DNA of 64,000 bases from UBA11524 sp045591175 (lineage in GTDB: Bacteria; Bacillota; Clostridia; Christensenellales; Aristaeellaceae). The notes beneath the pieces are model-generated. The model did no database searches. It was not told the origin of the DNA and was given only the letters and a program-made list of their open reading frames with translations. The translations under genes and the position numbers were made by a program. How positions within the stretch are numbered: position 1 is the stretch's first letter; every line of letters starts with the position of its first letter. The stretch lies in assembly GCA_045591175.1 (NCBI GenBank), contig JAZNSI010000057.1, positions 15,939 to 79,938 of the forward strand. The letters run 5' to 3'. Below are positions 51,465 through 60,181 of this stretch, in pieces.

Positions 51465-52766
51465 TCAATCGATGATGGAAGGACAGTCGGAGACGGTGGA
51501 GGTCGTGCGGGCAAGGCGGAGAACAGCGGCGTTCCAGAGGAGCCGCAACAGCGTTCCGGCAAGGGTGGCGATGGCAGCCCCATACAGGCGGACGCCGGGC
51601 AGGGGACACAGCACTGCCGTTATGCCCAGCGACAGGAAGGATGCGATCACCGTGCCGGTCAGCGCCTTGTTTTGAAGCCCCAGGCCGGTGATCAGCCCGA
51701 ATTGCACCTGCTGCACGGCCATCAGCAGCGCGGCGGGAGCCAAAAGGCGCAGCAACGGCGCCAGCGCAGGCTCGCGGTACAGGCGGGTGCTGATGAACTC
51801 TGTGGCGAAGAACAGTCCGATCATGGTGACTGCACCAACGGCAGCGGCGCTCCCCAGCAACTGCCGCATCGTGCGCTGAAGACGGCGGTGCTGGCCCTCC
51901 TGTCTGGAAACGGCGGGGGTGGCGACCATGCAGATCGCGCCGGTCACGATCCCCGGCAGCATGAGCAGCGGCAGCGCCATACCGTTGAGCAGTCCGAACT
52001 GGGCGGTAGCTGCCTCCGCCGACAGCCCGGAACGGCGCAGGCACACGGGCAGAAGAACTGCGTTCAGCGCGCGCAGGGCGGTCTGGCAAAGGCGTGCGCC
52101 GGTGGTGGGGGCGGTCAGGCGGATGATCTCCCGGCGGATGGCGGCATCGGGAGGCTTCCGCAGGAGTCGGGGGCTTTTCCGGCGGAACAGCAGCCATACC
52201 ACTACACCTGCGGCGACCTCCGCCAGATTGGGAAGCGCGGCAGTCATCGCAACGCTGCTGCGGCGGAAGGTCGTCAGCAGCAGAATAGCCAGCACACAGC
52301 GCACGGTCTGCTCGGCACATTCGCTGAAGGCGGGCGTTCCGGCGTCATCGCGCCCATAGAACCAGCCGCTGTACACCGCGCACAGGCCCAGCAGGCCGAT
52401 CATCGGCAGGCTGGTGAGGATGGACGGCAGCGTCCGCATATCGCCCAGGAGCCAGGCGATCAGCGGTGACAGCAGCAGCATCCCCGGGATGAGACAGGCG
52501 GTCAGCCGCCTGATCAGGGACAACCCGGCCCGCAGCACAGCCTGCTCATCTGCACCCTTTTGCGCGGTGAGCCGACTCATGGCGGTGGGAACGCCCGCTG
52601 TGACCGGCGTGATGGCCAGCATCACGGCGGAGGACGCAAGCTCCATTACCCCCAGCGCCTGTGCGCCCATCAGCCGGGCTGTGACCAATCGCAGCACGAA
52701 TCCCAGCGCCCGCGTGTATGCGTTGGCGATGGTCAGCACCAGCGCCTGTTTTTTCAGCGAAGCCAC
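51465..52766 (-). CDS. SpoVB/MurJ-like lipid flippase (MVF/MATE superfamily)
   Basis: The start is probably the GTG at 52766 (MASLKKQALVLTIANAYTRALGFVLRLV), nine bases after AAGGGGG; a GTG six bases upstream is the alternative. The protein has 433 residues and about 12 hydrophobic helices. It opens with the N-terminal motif of Firmicute SpoVB-type proteins, which are implicated in flipping lipid-linked precursors for spore cortex or cell wall. It is shorter than typical SpoVB (about 510-520 residues), so one or two C-terminal helices may be absent. A role in sporulation fits the organism but is inferred. Confidence 0.78.
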   Translation of the reverse strand: MASLKKQALVLTIANAYTRALGFVLRLVTARLMGAQALGVMELASSAVMLAITPVTAGVPTAMSRLTAQKGADEQAVLRAGLSLIRRLTACLIPGMLLLSPLIAWLLGDMRTLPSILTSLPMIGLLGLCAVYSGWFYGRDDAGTPAFSECAEQTVRCVLAILLLTTFRRSSVAMTAALPNLAEVAAGVVVWLLFRRKSPRLLRKPPDAAIRREIIRLTAPTTGARLCQTALRALNAVLLPVCLRRSGLSAEAATAQFGLLNGMALPLLMLPGIVTGAICMVATPAVSRQEGQHRRLQRTMRQLLGSAAAVGAVTMIGLFFATEFISTRLYREPALAPLLRLLAPAALLMAVQQVQFGLITGLGLQNKALTGTVIASFLSLGITAVLCPLPGVRLYGAAIATLAGTLLRLLWNAAVLRLARTTSTVSDCPSIID

Positions 52767-52808
52767 CCTCACGCACCCCCCTTGCGGGAGGATATGCGCG
52801 CTTTTCCG

Positions 52809-52838
52809 TTGACAGCACTGCGCCGGGTGAAGTATAAT
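52809..52838 (+). promoter_or_regulatory. sigma-A-type promoter of the SH3-domain gene
   Basis: Consensus TTGACA (52809-52814) and TATAAT (52833-52838) with 18-base spacing, about 79 bases before the ATG. Confidence 0.85.
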
Positions 52839-52916
52839 GTAAAAAATGTGCTGCGCGGGAAGAATCGGCGTCCGCCATTCGTTTTGTTGGTAAATCTTCC
52901 TTATGAGGTGATGGTG

Positions 52917-54002
52917 ATGAAGCGACTGTTTGCGCTGCTGCTGGCTGCGCTGCTGATGATTCCCGCGGCTTTGGCCGAGACGGGCGTACGCTACATTGAC
53001 GGCGGAAATGCTGACCGGGTGCATCTGCGGGCGGAACCCACTACCCAGGCGGATTCGCTGGGCCTGTATTTTACCGGGACTGGCGTGATCGTCATTGACT
53101 GGTATGACGAGTGGGCCCATGTGCTGATCGGCGACGTCGAGGGATACATGATGGCAAGGTTCATCAGCGGGGAACAGCCGGCTATGGCCGGCCCGTGGCA
53201 GGTGGTGAACAATCCCCACAGCACCTGGGTCAATCTGCGGATGTCGCCCTCCATGGACGGCATGATTGCCATGTGTCCGGATAACGGGACGGCGGTGCGC
53301 ATCCTGGGTGAAACGGCGGATGGCTGGAGCTATGTGGACTGCGAGGGCATGAAGGGCTATATCCTGACCAGCATGCTGTCCCCTACGGAAGCGGCTGCCG
53401 TGGTTCATCGTACGACCATCCTGTCCGATGCAACAAGCGATGGCTACATCCACCAGTATGTCACGCCTAACGGCAAGGCGATTTACTTTACCGCAGAGCT
53501 GGAAACACCCTACATTACCTATGAAGATGTGAACTTCGATGGTTGGGATGATATCGTCATCATGACGATTTCCGGCGCAACCAATGCCTGGTTCAAGTTT
53601 TTCGTTTACGACGCAGAACAGGATGCATATGTGTATGTGCATCAATATGGGGATGACGCAGGGCTGATAAATTATGAAACCTACCCCGAATACGGCTTGA
53701 TCGGCTCCCGTGGTTCCAATGGCAATGCCGGACTCCTGCATGTTTGGAATCTTTATCGCTGGGAAGGGACGAACCTGAAACTCATCCGCAGCGCTGTCAG
53801 CGATGAATGGGCGGAGGACGTTTTTGAGGGGCAGACCTATACCAGCATCATCCATGGCGACATGCTTCACATCACTGTTCGGGATCACACCGATCCTTAT
53901 GAAGATACTATCCTCTGGGAGATCATCATCCCCAAGGAGGATGCCGAATACCGCGATGTCCTCACCGAAGAATCGGACGCCCTCTGGCAGGGACTGAAAT
54001 AA
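52917..54002 (+). CDS. secreted protein with two bacterial SH3-like domains
   Basis: ATG 52917 (MKRLFALLLAALLMIPAALAETG) follows GAGGTG and encodes a Sec signal peptide. Residues about 25-85 (VHLRAEPTTQADSLGLYFTGTGV...GYMMARFI) and 95-160 (WVNLRMSPSMDGM...GYILTSML) are SH3b domains that usually bind peptidoglycan or peptide stems. The C-terminal half contains a Ca-binding-like VNFDGWDDIVI and a beta-sandwich pattern seen in XAC2610/FG-GAP-like proteins. The total is 361 residues, no anchor. The function is probably extracytoplasmic wall binding; the substrate is unknown. Confidence 0.82.
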   Translation: MKRLFALLLAALLMIPAALAETGVRYIDGGNADRVHLRAEPTTQADSLGLYFTGTGVIVIDWYDEWAHVLIGDVEGYMMARFISGEQPAMAGPWQVVNNPHSTWVNLRMSPSMDGMIAMCPDNGTAVRILGETADGWSYVDCEGMKGYILTSMLSPTEAAAVVHRTTILSDATSDGYIHQYVTPNGKAIYFTAELETPYITYEDVNFDGWDDIVIMTISGATNAWFKFFVYDAEQDAYVYVHQYGDDAGLINYETYPEYGLIGSRGSNGNAGLLHVWNLYRWEGTNLKLIRSAVSDEWAEDVFEGQTYTSIIHGDMLHITVRDHTDPYEDTILWEIIIPKEDAEYRDVLTEESDALWQGLK

Positions 54003-54017
54003 AGGAGTGCTTTACCA

Positions 54018-54476
54018 ATGAACAAATGGGATATCCGCTTTATGGAAATGGCCCACGTCATCGCGACCTGGACCAGCTGCAATACCCCCGGCCGGGCCAT
54101 CGGAGCGGTCATCGTGAAGGACAAGCGCATCATGACCACCGGCTACAACGGTGCGCCCGCGGGTCTCAAGACCTGCAAGGAGCGCGGCGAATGCCTCCGC
54201 CGTAAGCTGGGCATCGCCTCCGGCACCCGCGCGGAGGTCTGCTATGCCATCCATGCCGAGCAGAACGCCATCATCCAGGCAGCCAAGCTGGGTGTGTCCA
54301 TTGACGGCGCGACCCTGTACTGCACCCATCAACCCTGCAGCGTCTGCGCTCGCATGATCATCAATGCCGGCATCAAGCGTGTGGTGTACCAGGAGGGCTA
54401 CCCGGACGACTTCACCCTGGAGCTCTTCGCTGAGGCCGGCATCCAGCTGGAGCGCTTTGAGCCTGCTGCCGAATAA
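54018..54476 (+). CDS. deoxycytidylate deaminase (ComEB-like)
   Basis: The 152-residue protein has the zinc deaminase motif His79-Ala-Glu81 (HAEQNAI) and PCSVC with Cys107 and Cys110. The preceding IVKDKRIMTTGYNGAPAG segment is typical of dCMP deaminases. It converts dCMP to dUMP for thymidylate synthesis in the cytosol. AAAGGAGTG precedes ATG 54018, 15 bases after the SH3 gene, so the two are probably co-transcribed. No competence genes are nearby, so the comEB name is not applied. Confidence 0.92.
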   Translation: MNKWDIRFMEMAHVIATWTSCNTPGRAIGAVIVKDKRIMTTGYNGAPAGLKTCKERGECLRRKLGIASGTRAEVCYAIHAEQNAIIQAAKLGVSIDGATLYCTHQPCSVCARMIINAGIKRVVYQEGYPDDFTLELFAEAGIQLERFEPAAE

Positions 54477-54494
54477 AGCAAAGGAGTGGCTGCC

Positions 54495-56297
54495 ATGCTG
54501 CATCTGCTGCCCGTTCCGCGCCATCTTCAATTCGGGGAAGGCGCTTTTTCGCTTACGCTTGACATGTGCATTGTGCTGGAAAACGGCTGTGAACTGGCTC
54601 GCACCGGCGCGAAGCAGCTGCAGGCGGAGATCCTCGCGGCCTGCGGCATGACGGTGGATATCCGCATCGGCAAGGCCCGTGTGGGAGATATCTGCCTGGC
54701 GGTGGAAATGGCTGAGCCTGCTCAGGGTTATGCCCTTGCCATCACGGCGGAGGGTGTGTCCGTTGTCGGCCATGACGAGGCCGGACTGCTCCACGGCGTG
54801 CAGACACTGCGGCAGATCATCCGCCAAAGCGGGTGGAAGCTGCCCTGCAAGACCATCGCGGATGCGCCGGATTACCCCGTGCGCGGCTTCTATCATGACC
54901 AGACCCGCGGGCGCATCGGCACGATGGCGTGGCTCAAGCGCCTGGCGGACGAGTGCTGCTTCTACAAGCTCAATCAGCTGCAGCTGTACGTGGAGCATAC
55001 CTATCTCTACCGCGATCTGACGGAGCTGTGGGCGACGGCGGTGGATCCGCTGACGCCGGAAGACATCATGGCGCTGGATGATTACTGCGCTGCGCGGGGC
55101 GTTGAGCTGGTGCCGTCGATGTCCTCCTTCGGGCATCTGCTGGAGCTGCTGCGTACCAAAACCTACGCGCCCCTGTGCGAGACCGAGGGCAGCGAAAAGA
55201 TGCCTTCCACCATGCCCAACCGCATGGCGCACCTGACCATCGATCCCTGTAATCCTGCGTCCTTTGAGCTGATCGCGTCCATGCTGGACGAGTACATGGC
55301 GCTCTTCCGCACGAAGCTGTTCAACGTCTGCGCAGACGAGACCTTCGACCTGGGCAAGGGCCGCAATCGGGGAAAATCCGAGAAGGAACTGTACATGCCC
55401 TTCGTGAAGAAGCTCTGCGCCCATGTGGCGGCGACCGGCCGTACGCCCATGTTCTGGGGCGATATCGTGCTGCGCTTCCCGGAGGCGCTGCGAGAGCTGC
55501 CTGAAGGCACCATCTGCCTCAACTGGGGCTACAGCGCCCATGAGAAGGAAGATCCCACCCGTACGCTGGCTCAGGCCGGCGCGAAGCAGTATCAGTGCCC
55601 GGGCGTGTGCGGCTGGAACCAGATCATCCCCCGCATGGGCGACAGCCACGAGAACATCCGCCGCATGGCCGAATACGGCCGGAAGTACGGCGCGGCGGGC
55701 TTCCTCAACACCGACTGGGGCGACTACGGCAACGTGAATGATCCGCGCTTCTCCCTGCCGGGACTGGCGGCGGGCGCGTGCGCCTCCTGGGGCGAGCTGC
55801 CTGCGCCGGATGCGCTGTGGGAAAGCCTGTCCGTGCTGATGTATGGCGACCGCAGCGGCAAGGCGCTGCAGCATGTGGCCGCGCTGTCGGAAGCGCAGAC
55901 CTACCGCTGGTGGCATATTGTGCAGCACATGGAGTGGACTCGCGGCCGCCTGGACGAGCCGCGTGAGACCTCGCCCATGGGGCATTTGGCGGATGATGCT
56001 GTCCAGCAGGCCGACGAAGCCATCGACCGGGCAGTCGCCGGACTGCAGGAATGCTGCCTGCACATGGACGCCGCTCAGCGCCCGATGGTCATGAACTGGC
56101 TCATCGCTGCCGAGGGCGTGCGGCTATGGAACCACGTGGGCCATGCCGTATCCGCGGGGGAGAAGGATCCTGCGCTGGCGACCCGGCTGGAAAAGTGGTT
56201 CCGCCGCTATCAGCCGATGTGGCGCGAGGTCTCACGAGAGAGCGAATTGTGGCGCATCCGCGAGGTATGCACATGGTATGGCGATGTGCTGAGGTGA
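54495..56297 (+). CDS. GH20 family beta-N-acetylhexosaminidase-like enzyme
   Basis: ATG 54495 follows AAGGAG by 8 bases; GTG 54486 overlaps the site. The 600-residue protein starts with the GH20b-type alpha/beta domain (LHLLPVPRHLQFGEG, residues 1-125). A catalytic barrel follows with the Asp-Glu pair Asp281-Glu282 (CADETFDLG), AHLTIDPCNP and MFWGDIVL. A helical C-terminal part is long for the family. No signal peptide is present, so it probably trims N-acetylhexosamine from imported oligosaccharides in the cytoplasm. The pathway context is not informative, since the upstream gene is dCMP deaminase. Confidence 0.87.
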   Translation: MLHLLPVPRHLQFGEGAFSLTLDMCIVLENGCELARTGAKQLQAEILAACGMTVDIRIGKARVGDICLAVEMAEPAQGYALAITAEGVSVVGHDEAGLLHGVQTLRQIIRQSGWKLPCKTIADAPDYPVRGFYHDQTRGRIGTMAWLKRLADECCFYKLNQLQLYVEHTYLYRDLTELWATAVDPLTPEDIMALDDYCAARGVELVPSMSSFGHLLELLRTKTYAPLCETEGSEKMPSTMPNRMAHLTIDPCNPASFELIASMLDEYMALFRTKLFNVCADETFDLGKGRNRGKSEKELYMPFVKKLCAHVAATGRTPMFWGDIVLRFPEALRELPEGTICLNWGYSAHEKEDPTRTLAQAGAKQYQCPGVCGWNQIIPRMGDSHENIRRMAEYGRKYGAAGFLNTDWGDYGNVNDPRFSLPGLAAGACASWGELPAPDALWESLSVLMYGDRSGKALQHVAALSEAQTYRWWHIVQHMEWTRGRLDEPRETSPMGHLADDAVQQADEAIDRAVAGLQECCLHMDAAQRPMVMNWLIAAEGVRLWNHVGHAVSAGEKDPALATRLEKWFRRYQPMWREVSRESELWRIREVCTWYGDVLR

Positions 56298-56301
56298 TTG
56301 G

Positions 56302-56703
56302 ATGTACAGGAAGAGCTACAAGGGGTTTGTGATCGGGCTGTTTGCTTACCTGGCGCTGCTGCTGGGGATCGCCTTCATTCCAGGCATGAATGAGCGCCTG
56401 GTGATGCGGCTGATCATGCTGCTGACGGCCTGGTACATGGCGGCGCTGAGCTTCCATGTCTGGCGGACGGAGCAGATCTACTGGTACAACGGCACCTCCT
56501 TCGAGGACGCTGAAGCAGCGGGTTCCGGGCGAAGGAAGGCCTTTGCCTGGAAACACTTCCGCATTTTTGGCGTGTTTGCGCTGCTGCTGACGCTGCTGTC
56601 CTGCACGATGCAGCTGCTGGGCTGGTCAGCGTGGATTGATTTTGCCGCGGGCACTGTGGGCATCTGTGCTGCCAGCTTCATGACCATCCCCATCAAGCTG
56701 TAA
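56302..56703 (+). CDS. small membrane protein, unknown function
   Basis: ATG 56302 (MYRKSYKGFVIGLFAYLALLL) is four bases after the GH20 stop; the upstream TGAGGTGATTGG contains a weak ribosome site. The 133-residue protein has four hydrophobic segments (about 9-28, 36-53, 89-107 and 112-131) joined by basic loops, and no family I recognise. It is likely translated with the GH20 gene. A strong bidirectional terminator follows. Confidence 0.75.
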   Translation: MYRKSYKGFVIGLFAYLALLLGIAFIPGMNERLVMRLIMLLTAWYMAALSFHVWRTEQIYWYNGTSFEDAEAAGSGRRKAFAWKHFRIFGVFALLLTLLSCTMQLLGWSAWIDFAAGTVGICAASFMTIPIKL

Positions 56704-56709
56704 TGACGT

Positions 56710-56744
56710 AAAAAGCTCCTGTCCCGCGTGGGACAGGAGCTTTT
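56710..56744. terminator. bidirectional terminator
   Basis: AAAAGCTCCTGTCCC and GGGACAGGAGCTTTT form a perfect 15-bp stem around GCGT, between converging genes. Confidence 0.93.
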
Positions 56745-56754
56745 GTGTGTGATT

Positions 56755-57630
56755 TTACATAGCGCGCTCAGCGCCGATGAAGCAGACGGCAACGGTGCCG
56801 GGGCCGGCATGAGCGCCGATCACCGGGCCGACATTCTCGATGCGGACCGTCACATTGGGGATGCGGTCGTGCAGCATGATGGCCAGCTTGTTGGCGTCCT
56901 CCTTGGCGTCGGCGTGAAGGACGAGCACAATGGACTCGGTGGGATCGGTGATGCACTCAGCGGCCTTGTCCACCATGAAGCCCAGGGCCTTCTTGCGGCC
57001 GCGAACCTTCTGAGCGGCGGCGAGCTTGCCCTCGCGGGTCTCGGTCAGGATGGGTTTCAGGTCCAGCAGGGTGCCCAGCGCAGCGGCAGTGGCGCTGACG
57101 CGACCGCCGCGCTGTAGGTACTTCAGGTCGTCCACCGTGAAGAACGCCTGGGCGCGGAGCTTGTTGTCCTCCACCCACTTGGCGACGGCTTCGATGGATT
57201 CGCCCGCGCGGTACATTTCGTGAGCCTTCAGCACCAGCAGGGTCTGGGGGCCGGAGATGGACAGGGTGTCCACCACGATGAAGGTGCGCTCGGGGTACTT
57301 TTCCAGCAGCGTCTCGCGGGCAGCGCGGATGGCGTTGATGGTCATGGACAGCTGGCTGGAGAAGGCCAGGAACAGGATGTCCTTGCCCTCCGCCAGGATG
57401 GGCTCGAAATACTCCTCATACACCGTCTCATTCAGCGCGGAGGTGGTGGGGTGTGCGCCCTGACGCATGGCGTCAAAGAAGGACTTGTGATCCAGGGTCT
57501 GGCCCAGATCGTCGAAGTACTCCTTGCCATCCAGGGTGTAGGGCATGTACACGACGGGGATGTCGTATTCAACCTTCAGCGCGTAGGGCAGATCGCTGTC
57601 GCTGTCGGTCATCAGGATGTAGTTCTGCAT
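56755..57630 (-). CDS. DegV family fatty-acid-binding protein
   Basis: The 291-residue protein has the DegV hallmarks: N-terminal ILMTDSDSDLP, the PTTSALN lipid-phosphate loop (residues 61-67), SISGPQTLLV and the RGGRVSATAAALGTLLDLKPIL segment. DegV proteins bind fatty acids and, in FakB-type members, present them to fatty-acid kinase for phosphorylation. AGGAGG precedes the start. No fakA is in the window, so the kinase partner is not identified here. Confidence 0.92.
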   Translation of the reverse strand: MQNYILMTDSDSDLPYALKVEYDIPVVYMPYTLDGKEYFDDLGQTLDHKSFFDAMRQGAHPTTSALNETVYEEYFEPILAEGKDILFLAFSSQLSMTINAIRAARETLLEKYPERTFIVVDTLSISGPQTLLVLKAHEMYRAGESIEAVAKWVEDNKLRAQAFFTVDDLKYLQRGGRVSATAAALGTLLDLKPILTETREGKLAAAQKVRGRKKALGFMVDKAAECITDPTESIVLVLHADAKEDANKLAIMLHDRIPNVTVRIENVGPVIGAHAGPGTVAVCFIGAERAM

Positions 57631-57686
57631 GGTGATCCTCCTGTTATGGATGAAAATGAATATTATATGAACAGGATACCATTCCT

Positions 57687-57715
57687 ATTGTATACCGGAT
57701 TGGCCGAAATTGCAA
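57687..57715 (-). promoter_or_regulatory. promoter candidate of the DegV gene
   Basis: On the - strand TTGCAA (57715-57710) and TACAAT (57692-57687) have 17-base spacing. A second TATAAT-like box lies closer to the gene (about 57663-57668) without a good -35 box. Confidence 0.45.
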
Positions 57716-57744
57716 CCATATTTGATTTGAATTTCAAAATCTAA

Positions 57745-58116
57745 TCATTCCTTGGGGTGGGGCTTGAAGAGCAAGGCGGTCAGTGTGCCGAAGAAAACCG
57801 CCGCGGCGATGCCTGCCGCCGTACTGGTCAGGCCGCCGGTGAAGGCGCCAAGGATGCCGATTTCCTGCACGGCTTTTTTGACGCCGGTGGTCAGCGCATG
57901 GCCGAAGCCGGTCAGAGGGATGGTTGCGCCCGCTCCGGCGAATTCCACCAGCGGACCGTACAGGCCGACGGCGCTGAGAATGACGCCCAGCACGATGTAG
58001 CCCACCAGGATGCGGGCGGGCGTCAGCTTGGTTTTGAGCACGAGGAATTCGCCGATGACGCAGATGGCCCCGCCGACGGCAAAGGCCTTCAACAGGTTGA
58101 GCAGAAGTGAAGTCAT
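57745..58116 (-). CDS. spoVAE: stage V sporulation protein AE
   Basis: ATG at 58116 (MTSLLLNLLKAFAVGGAICVIGEFLVL) overlaps the spoVAD stop (ATGA), after GGAGGCGG. The 123-residue protein has four hydrophobic segments and the GYIVLGVILSAVGLYGPLVEFAGAGATIPLTGFGHAL core of SpoVAE(b), homologous to SpoVAC. It is part of the inner-membrane channel that loads dipicolinic acid into the forespore and releases it at germination. It is the last gene of the operon. Confidence 0.93.
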   Translation of the reverse strand: MTSLLLNLLKAFAVGGAICVIGEFLVLKTKLTPARILVGYIVLGVILSAVGLYGPLVEFAGAGATIPLTGFGHALTTGVKKAVQEIGILGAFTGGLTSTAAGIAAAVFFGTLTALLFKPHPKE

Positions 58117-59138
58117 GAATCCGCCTCCAATGCGATGGCGTGGGCGATGCCGGGGATGGTATCGCCCTGCTGGCTGGATGTGGGGGAGAGCAGCGCGCCG
58201 GTGGCCATGAACAGCACCCGCCGGAGCTCGCCCTTTTGGAACCGGTGGAAGATGTGCCCGCACAGCGTTACCGCGGAGCAGCCGCAGCCGCTGCCGCCGG
58301 CGTGGGTATCCTGGGAAGGGGAGAAAACCTCCAGGCCGCAGTCGATGTAGCGGGTCTGGTCAAGGGGCATGCCGCGCTCCTGCATGAGGGTCAGCAGCAG
58401 ATCGTGGCCCACCCGGCCCAGGTCGCCGGTGATGATCAGGTCGTAGTCGGCGGCAGTGCGGCCGGTGTCGGTCAGATGGCGGTGGAGGGTATCAGCGGCG
58501 GCGGGGGCCATGGCGGGGCCCATGTTGTTGGCGTCCTTGATGGCCATGTCCACGATGCGGCCAAGGGTCACATGGGTCGAGCGGCAGATGGCAGGAAGCC
58601 GCTCATCCGAGGACACCACGGCCGAGCCTGCGCCGGTGACCGTCCATTGGGCCGTGGGCGGACGCTGACTGCCGTATTCCAACGGGAAGCGGTACTGGCG
58701 TTCCGCCGTGCAGAAGTGGCTGGAGGCGGTGCACACCGCGTGGCGCAAATGGCCGCCGTCCGTCAGCATGCTGGCCAGACAAAGACTTTCCGCCATGGTG
58801 GAGCAGGCGCCGTACAGCCCGATAAAGGGCGTGTGCAGCTCCCGGACAGCCAGGGACGCCGCCATGATCTGATCCAGCAGGTCGCCGCCCAGTGCAGCAT
58901 CGATCTGCTCGTGGGTCAAGCCGGACTTGCGGATGGCCAGGTCGGCTGCGGTGTACTGGAAGCGGGACTCCGCCTTCTCCCAGGTCTCCTCGCCGAAAAG
59001 GTCGTCGTCAATGATCTGGTCGTAGTCATCGCGCAGAGGGCCGGCACCCTCCTTCTTGCCTGCGATGGCGGCGCTGCCAACGATGCGCGGGCGATTCGGC
59101 AGCAGGATGGTGTGCTGCCCTATGCGGTTCAGGTGCAT
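58113..59138 (-). CDS. spoVAD: stage V sporulation protein AD
   Basis: The protein (341 residues) begins MHLNRIGQHTILLPNRPRIVG and has the thiolase-like fold with GLYGACSTMAESL and the AGGSGCGCSAV loop near the end. SpoVAD is a soluble, membrane-associated component of the SpoVA channel that binds dipicolinic acid on the outer leaflet side of the inner spore membrane. It is 12 bases after spoVAC with a GGAGG site and overlaps spoVAE. Length is normal. Confidence 0.96.
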   Translation of the reverse strand: MHLNRIGQHTILLPNRPRIVGSAAIAGKKEGAGPLRDDYDQIIDDDLFGEETWEKAESRFQYTAADLAIRKSGLTHEQIDAALGGDLLDQIMAASLAVRELHTPFIGLYGACSTMAESLCLASMLTDGGHLRHAVCTASSHFCTAERQYRFPLEYGSQRPPTAQWTVTGAGSAVVSSDERLPAICRSTHVTLGRIVDMAIKDANNMGPAMAPAAADTLHRHLTDTGRTAADYDLIITGDLGRVGHDLLLTLMQERGMPLDQTRYIDCGLEVFSPSQDTHAGGSGCGCSAVTLCGHIFHRFQKGELRRVLFMATGALLSPTSSQQGDTIPGIAHAIALEADS

Positions 59139-59150
59139 GTGCTTCCTCCT

Positions 59151-59627
59151 TTACCAGGGCATGATGGCGTAGATCACGCCCACCACCACCGAAATGCTGA
59201 TGCCCCATACCAGCACCGGCCCGGCGATGGTGAAGAGCTTTGCGCCAAGGCCGAGGACGAGGCCCTCCCGGCGGAATTCCATCGCGGGGGACACCATGGC
59301 GTTGGCAAAGCCGCTGATGGGCACAAATGCGCCCGCGCCGCCGTACTGGCCGATTTTGTCGAACACGCCAACGCCTGTCAGCACGGCGGTGATGAAAACG
59401 ATCATCATGCTGCCGAAGGTGATGGAGGTAGTGACCATCATGTCCATATACCGCTGGCCCAGCTCGATGAAAACCTGACCGATGGTGCAGATGATTCCCC
59501 CAGTGATGAAGGCGCGGAAGAGTCCCTGCCCCAATGCCGATTTGGGCGAGAGCTTGTCCACCAGCTGGGCGTAGCGGTCGAGCTGGCGCTGCCTTGCAGG
59601 GCCGGGCTTGGCTTTCTTGTCAAACAT
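59151..59627 (-). CDS. spoVAC: stage V sporulation protein AC
   Basis: ATG at 59627 (MFDKKAKPGPARQRQLDRYAQLVDKLSPKS) follows AAAGGAGGC. The open frame extends upstream only by chance. The 158-residue membrane protein includes TIGQVFIELGQRYM and GYGGAGAFVPISGFANAM-like core (GQYGGAGAFVPISG), shared with SpoVAE. In Bacillus, SpoVAC is a mechanosensitive-like channel in the spore inner membrane that releases dipicolinic acid. A gap of 143 bases separates it from spoVAB; no gene is visible there. Confidence 0.95.
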   Translation of the reverse strand: MFDKKAKPGPARQRQLDRYAQLVDKLSPKSALGQGLFRAFITGGIICTIGQVFIELGQRYMDMMVTTSITFGSMMIVFITAVLTGVGVFDKIGQYGGAGAFVPISGFANAMVSPAMEFRREGLVLGLGAKLFTIAGPVLVWGISISVVVGVIYAIMPW

Positions 59628-59770
59628 GGGCAGCCTCCTTTCGGGGGCGATGGAAGGTGATGTCCTTTGCTGGGCGGAAGCGGGACTCCCGGTCTGCCGG
59701 GCGGGGCTGGCGGATGAGGGTGAATCGCGTCGTTCCATATCGCTGCATGGGATTTCCTCCAATATATATG

Positions 59771-60181
59771 TTAGAATGTGAATACCAGGGCGGCCAGGAT
59801 CGCGCCCAGTCCCTTGCCGAGCATCATCACGAAGCGCACGCCGGTGGAGACGTCCCCCAGGCGGAAGCGCCGCATGAGGACGGGCGCGACTTCGAGGATC
59901 TCCTCCAGGGCGGCGGCAAGCATGCCCACGAACATCCCGCCCAGGAGCAAGCCCAGCGCACCGAGGATCTCCGGCAGCAGCAGCGTGAAGCCCAGTATGT
60001 CATGGCAGGCGGAGAACACCACGCCCAGGCAAAGTGCCCAGGTGAGGATGCGCGGCGAGGCGGCCTGAAGTCGGTCCTGGATGCGGGCCGGTATGAGCAG
60101 CACGCCCCAGACACAGCTGGCCGCTACTGCGGTGGAGGCCCCTGCCAGAAGTCCGGCGAGGATGGTGAGCAGATCAGTCAA
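59771..60181 (-). CDS. spoVAB: stage V sporulation protein AB
   Basis: The start is TTG at 60181, following GGAGG by nine bases and overlapping the end of spoVAA by 8 bases. The 136-residue protein consists of four hydrophobic segments with ILGALGLLLGGMFVGMLAAALEEILEVAPVLMRR and a GLGAILAALVF end, as in SpoVAB. It is a membrane component of the SpoVA complex. The identification draws on topology, position between spoVAA and spoVAC, and the AALEEILEVAPVL motif. Confidence 0.9.
   Translation of the reverse strand: MTDLLTILAGLLAGASTAVAASCVWGVLLIPARIQDRLQAASPRILTWALCLGVVFSACHDILGFTLLLPEILGALGLLLGGMFVGMLAAALEEILEVAPVLMRRFRLGDVSTGVRFVMMLGKGLGAILAALVFTF

Noticed and set aside
51465..53888. An 807-residue - strand reading frame spanning the SpoVB-like gene and the SH3 gene
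   Set aside because: Only the part left of 52772 encodes the flippase. The upstream part is antisense to a gene with its own consensus promoter and signal peptide.
54012..56063. A 683-codon - strand frame opposite the GH20 gene
   Set aside because: Shadow frame due to GC-rich third positions; the + strand has catalytic motifs and a ribosome site.
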